Source: Limnohabitans sp. DM1 (GTDB lineage Bacteria; Pseudomonadota; Gammaproteobacteria; Burkholderiales; Burkholderiaceae_C). From it: 64,000 nucleotides of DNA. Numbering within the stretch: the stretch's first letter is position 1; every line of letters begins with the position of its first letter. This document shows positions 61,165 through 64,000 of the stretch, in pieces. A program made the translations under genes and the position numbers. Under the pieces are notes generated by a model, which had not been told where the DNA came from, did no database searches, and saw only the letters and a program-made list of their open reading frames with translations. The stretch covers positions 62,001-126,000 of the forward strand of contig NZ_CXOO01000026.1 in assembly GCF_001269385.1 (NCBI RefSeq). The letters are read 5' to 3'.

Positions 61165-62531
61165 GCTGGCTCAGGGCATTGACCAAGCGGCGCCACCGCG
61201 ACGCGCCGCACGCTTCGGGCTGGCCCAGGTTGCTGCGCTGGGCGGCACTGAGCTTGCTGGTCGGCTTACTGGCACTGGCTGCGTGGTGGGCCACGGCAGG
61301 CCACGGCCAACCTGACGCCGCCATCGATTTGACCAACGCCCAGGCCACCTCTGGCCCCATGCGTTGGCGCATTGAATTTGAGCCCGGCCCAGACCAGCCC
61401 ACCGCCACCAGCACCGACCCGGAAACCCTGGTCAGACGCATCTATGCCCAGCTGGGCCAGGGCGAGCGCAGCCAGGCCCTGGCCACTGCAGCCAGCCTGA
61501 CTGCACAGTTTCCCAACTTCCAGCTGGGGCAACTGCTGTATGCCGACTTGCTCAACATCAGCTCACGACAGCCGATTCACGGTGACGAGATGGATGAAGA
61601 CACTCGGCCTTCAGCCCTTAAACGCCTCGAAGAATTGGTGCTGGAAGCCAAACGCCGACTCAGCCACCCCGAGGCGCACACCCTGCACGGACAAATTCCG
61701 GCTGCACTGACCTATATTGACCCGCAGCAAGCCTATGTGGCCGCCGTGGACGCTTCGCGCTCGCGTCTCTACTGGTTTGCCAACCGCAGCGGGTCTGATG
61801 GCAAGCCCCAACTCGAACTGCTCAAGGAAACCTATGTTTCAGTAGGCATCAACGGGGTGGGCAAGCTCAAGGAAGGCGATGGCAAGACCCCCTTGGGCGT
61901 GTACTTCATCCAGAAAAACCTGCCCGGCGCCACCTTGCCCGACTTGTTTGGCGTGGGTGCCTTGACGCTGAACTACCCCAGCGCCATCGACATCATGCGC
62001 AACAAAACTGGCTCGGGCATCTGGCTGCACGGCACGCCCAGCGCGCAATACACCCGGGCGCCCGAATCCACCGATGGCTGCGTGGTGCTGGCCAACCCGG
62101 AAATGGAAAAACTGCTGGATTTGCCCGGCCTGCGCATGACCCCCGTCATCATTGCCGACCAACTCGATTGGGCTCCTGCCGGTGGGACATCCAGCCTTTA
62201 TGCGGATTTCAAGCCCACGCTCGACCAGTGGCTGCAAGCGCGCAACGGCCTCGACCCCGAAGTATTGAAACAGCACTACAGCAGTCGCTTTCAGCGCGAA
62301 GAACTGGATCTGGACCACTGGTGGCCCAAATTGGCCAAGTTGTCCTTGGGGCATTACAAAAGCAAACCCCTGCAGTTGGTGTCTGTGTTGCGTTGGCAAG
62401 ATGCCGAGGACACGCTGGTGGTAACCCTGAAAGACCCCAACCAGAAGCATCCGCAGGCACATCAATACCTGCGCACTTACTGGCAAAAAGAAGGCGCGGC
62501 CTGGAAAGTGATCTTTGAAGGACCGACCTGA
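61161..62531 (+). CDS. L,D-transpeptidase (YkuD domain)
   Basis: A 456-residue inner-membrane-anchored enzyme: one N-terminal helix (RWAALSLLVGLLALAAWW), then the YkuD domain with His290 in IWLHGTPSAQYTRAPES and catalytic Cys307 in TDGCVVL. A C-terminal part of about 110 residues (with LDLDHWWPKLAKLSLGHYKS) is NTF2-like. It should make 3-3 peptidoglycan cross-links or anchor proteins in the periplasm. The TTG start overlaps the previous stop (TTGA); no later Met would keep the membrane helix. Confidence 0.9.
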   Translation: MSWLRALTKRRHRDAPHASGWPRLLRWAALSLLVGLLALAAWWATAGHGQPDAAIDLTNAQATSGPMRWRIEFEPGPDQPTATSTDPETLVRRIYAQLGQGERSQALATAASLTAQFPNFQLGQLLYADLLNISSRQPIHGDEMDEDTRPSALKRLEELVLEAKRRLSHPEAHTLHGQIPAALTYIDPQQAYVAAVDASRSRLYWFANRSGSDGKPQLELLKETYVSVGINGVGKLKEGDGKTPLGVYFIQKNLPGATLPDLFGVGALTLNYPSAIDIMRNKTGSGIWLHGTPSAQYTRAPESTDGCVVLANPEMEKLLDLPGLRMTPVIIADQLDWAPAGGTSSLYADFKPTLDQWLQARNGLDPEVLKQHYSSRFQREELDLDHWWPKLAKLSLGHYKSKPLQLVSVLRWQDAEDTLVVTLKDPNQKHPQAHQYLRTYWQKEGAAWKVIFEGPT

Positions 62532-62533
62532 CC

Positions 62534-62827
62534 ATGCACCAGGACTTGCCGTTTTTCAACGCCCGCATCGACCCCGATGGCGGCAGTTTTGACGCCTGGC
62601 GTGAGCAGTCCCTGCTCGACTCGATGGAGCAAGGCGGCTTGCAGTGGCCCAGCTCCTGCCGCTCGGGCAGCTGCCGCACTTGCATCGGCCACCTGATCAG
62701 CGGCCAAGTGCGCTACGAGATGGCCTGGCCGGGCCTGACCGCCGAAGAAAAAGCCGAAGGATGCGTCCTGCCTTGCGTGGCCTTTCCGGTCAGCGATGTG
62801 GTCCTCAAAGACCCCTTCACCGATTGA
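62534..62827 (+). CDS. 2Fe-2S ferredoxin
   Basis: A 97-residue plant-type ferredoxin with cluster ligands Cys42, Cys47, Cys50 (SSCRSGSCRTC) and Cys81 (GCVLPC). It is a small electron carrier; the partner reductase or oxygenase is not nearby. It starts two bases after the L,D-transpeptidase stop and may simply share its transcript. Confidence 0.9.
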   Translation: MHQDLPFFNARIDPDGGSFDAWREQSLLDSMEQGGLQWPSSCRSGSCRTCIGHLISGQVRYEMAWPGLTAEEKAEGCVLPCVAFPVSDVVLKDPFTD

Positions 62828-62885
62828 CCCTTGGCGGTGTCGCACGGCAAACGCGGGACGCGGCGAGTGCCGACCTGATCGCCCC

Positions 62886-64000
62886 CTACTCTTCGATGCC
62901 CAACTCCTGAATTTTGCGGGTGATGGTGTTGCGGCCGATGCCCAATTTCTGGGCGGCTTCGATGCGTCGGCCCCGAGTGGTGGCCAAGGCGGCCTGGATC
63001 AGGCTGGTTTCAAAACGGCGCGTCAGCACATCCCACACATCGGTGCGGTCAGTGGCCAGCAGGCGCAAGGCTTCAGCTTCCAGACCGGGCTCCCAGGTGC
63101 CAGACGCCAAAGGGGCTGACACAGGCGCTGCCGCCCAGGCGGCACTGGCTTCTGCAGAGGCCGAAGGGGCAGCATCGGGCACTGGCTGCGCAATGGGGAC
63201 CAGGGGCGCCTCGGCTTGCGGCGTCATGCTCTGTGGCGCTGCCACCGCAGGCGCTAGCACATCCAGCACTTCGGGTGGCAGGTCTTTGGTCTCGATGACT
63301 TGCGCAGGCGCCATGACGGTTAGCCAGTGGCAGATGTTTTCCAGCTGACGCACATTGCCCGGAAACTGGAAATGGCTCAGCCGCTCAATGGCCGCGTCGG
63401 AAATGCGCTTGGGCTCCACCCCCAGCTGCTGGGCGCTGCGCTGCAAAAAGTAGCGCGCCAGCATGGGAATGTCTTCACGGCGCTCGCGCAACGCGGGCAG
63501 ACGCAGGCGGATCACGTTCAGGCGGTGAAACAAGTCTTCGCGAAACACGCCTTCCTTGACGCGCTGCTCCAGGTTCTGGTGGGTGGCGGCGATCACGCGC
63601 ACATTGGCCTTGACGGCGCTGTGCCCGCCCACGCGGTAGAAGTTGCCGTCCGACAAAACGCGCAGCAAGCGGGTCTGTAGGTCAAAGGGCATGTCCCCGA
63701 TTTCGTCCAGAAATAAGGTGCCGCCATCGGCCTGCTCGAAACGGCCCCGGCGGGTGGTTTGCGCCCCGGTAAAGGCGCCACGCTCATGGCCAAAAAGTTC
63801 GCTCTCCAGCAAGTCTTTGGGAATGGCCGCCGTGTTGATGGCCACAAAGGGCTGGTTGGCACGCGGCGAGTGCTTGTGCAGGGCGTGCGCCACCAGTTCC
63901 TTGCCCGAGCCCGATTCGCCGGTGATCAGCACCGTCACATGGCTTTGCGCCAGGCGGCCGATGCCGCGAAACACGTCTTGCATGGCCGGGGCTTGGCCCA
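62886..64000 (-). CDS. ntrC: Nitrogen regulation protein NR(I), sigma-54 activator (5' end cut by window edge)
   Basis: The visible 371 residues begin inside the protein ([16 protein letters not shown]) and contain the AAA+ sigma-54 domain: Walker [11 protein letters not shown], the GAFTGAQ loop for sigma-54 contact, Walker [12 protein letters not shown] and an arginine finger region. An Ala/Pro-rich linker and the C-terminal Fis-type HTH ([20 protein letters not shown]) follow. The end QELGIEE is typical of NtrC. The receiver domain lies outside. NtrC activates nitrogen-starvation genes. It is convergent with the ferredoxin gene. Confidence 0.93.
   Translation of the reverse strand, partial: GQAPAMQDVFRGIGRLAQSHVTVLITGESGSGKELVAHALHKHSPRANQPFVAINTAAIPKDLLESELFGHERGAFTGAQTTRRGRFEQADGGTLFLDEIGDMPFDLQTRLLRVLSDGNFYRVGGHSAVKANVRVIAATHQNLEQRVKEGVFREDLFHRLNVIRLRLPALRERREDIPMLARYFLQRSAQQLGVEPKRISDAAIERLSHFQFPGNVRQLENICHWLTVMAPAQVIETKDLPPEVLDVLAPAVAAPQSMTPQAEAPLVPIAQPVPDAAPSASAEASAAWAAAPVSAPLASGTWEPGLEAEALRLLATDRTDVWDVLTRRFETSLIQAALATTRGRRIEAAQKLGIGRNTITRKIQELGIEE

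Overview
The window looks like chromosomal DNA of a betaproteobacterium of the order Burkholderiales, probably close to Comamonadaceae. This rests on the high GC content of most of it, the slyX-metK arrangement, two BMP-type nucleoside ABC transporters, and many LysR regulators. That assignment is an inference; there is no rRNA or tRNA to anchor it, and I recognised no tRNA gene, phage, intact IS element or CRISPR array.

Layout. 0-5 kb: start of a phosphohexomutase, an alkylation-repair operon (Ada/AlkA fusion, Ogt, EamA exporter), an RlmN-like methylase and slyX. 5-11 kb: metK behind a hairpin that covers its ribosome binding site, a phosphoribosyltransferase, a response regulator facing its probable sensor kinase, and a host-attachment family gene. 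11-16.8 kb: LysR regulator plus a BMP/NupOPQ-type purine or nucleoside importer. 17-29.3 kb: a visibly AT-richer block that forms a complete deoxynucleoside route: BMP importer, purine-nucleoside phosphorylase, DeoB, DeoC, a double-domain ALDH16-type aldehyde dehydrogenase, a Tsx-like outer-membrane channel and a divergent LysR. 29.4-34.7 kb: xanthine dehydrogenase (xdhAB, without xdhC) and guanine deaminase. The region from 11 to 35 kb is thus a nucleoside/purine salvage and catabolism supercluster.

34.7-35.6 kb is a tandem array of about 130-bp units bounded by GTAGGTCGG and CCGACCTAC. Related single copies lie in at least five other intergenic regions, and in two places the element supplies the stop codon of the neighbouring gene. 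36-45 kb: a radical SAM gene whose start sits beside a perfect LexA box, an HdeD-like membrane protein, a four-gene Wadjet/Mks SMC system (JetABCD-like) and tag. 45-50.7 kb: an ABC exporter (HlyD, FtsX-type permease, ATPase) divergent from a secreted Kazal/DUF4377 protein.

50.7-57 kb is a decayed accessory stretch: a frameshifted tautomerase, an internally deleted LysR, hsdM and antitoxin remnants, a MITE-like element in two copies, and about 105-bp direct repeats around an AHSA1-type gene. It also holds intact dacC, a PNPOx-like gene and an SRAP protein lacking its catalytic Cys2. 57-64 kb: two pseudouridine synthases, a nitroreductase, a cupin, a TPR/NTF2 protein coupled to an L,D-transpeptidase, a ferredoxin, and ntrC running off the right edge.
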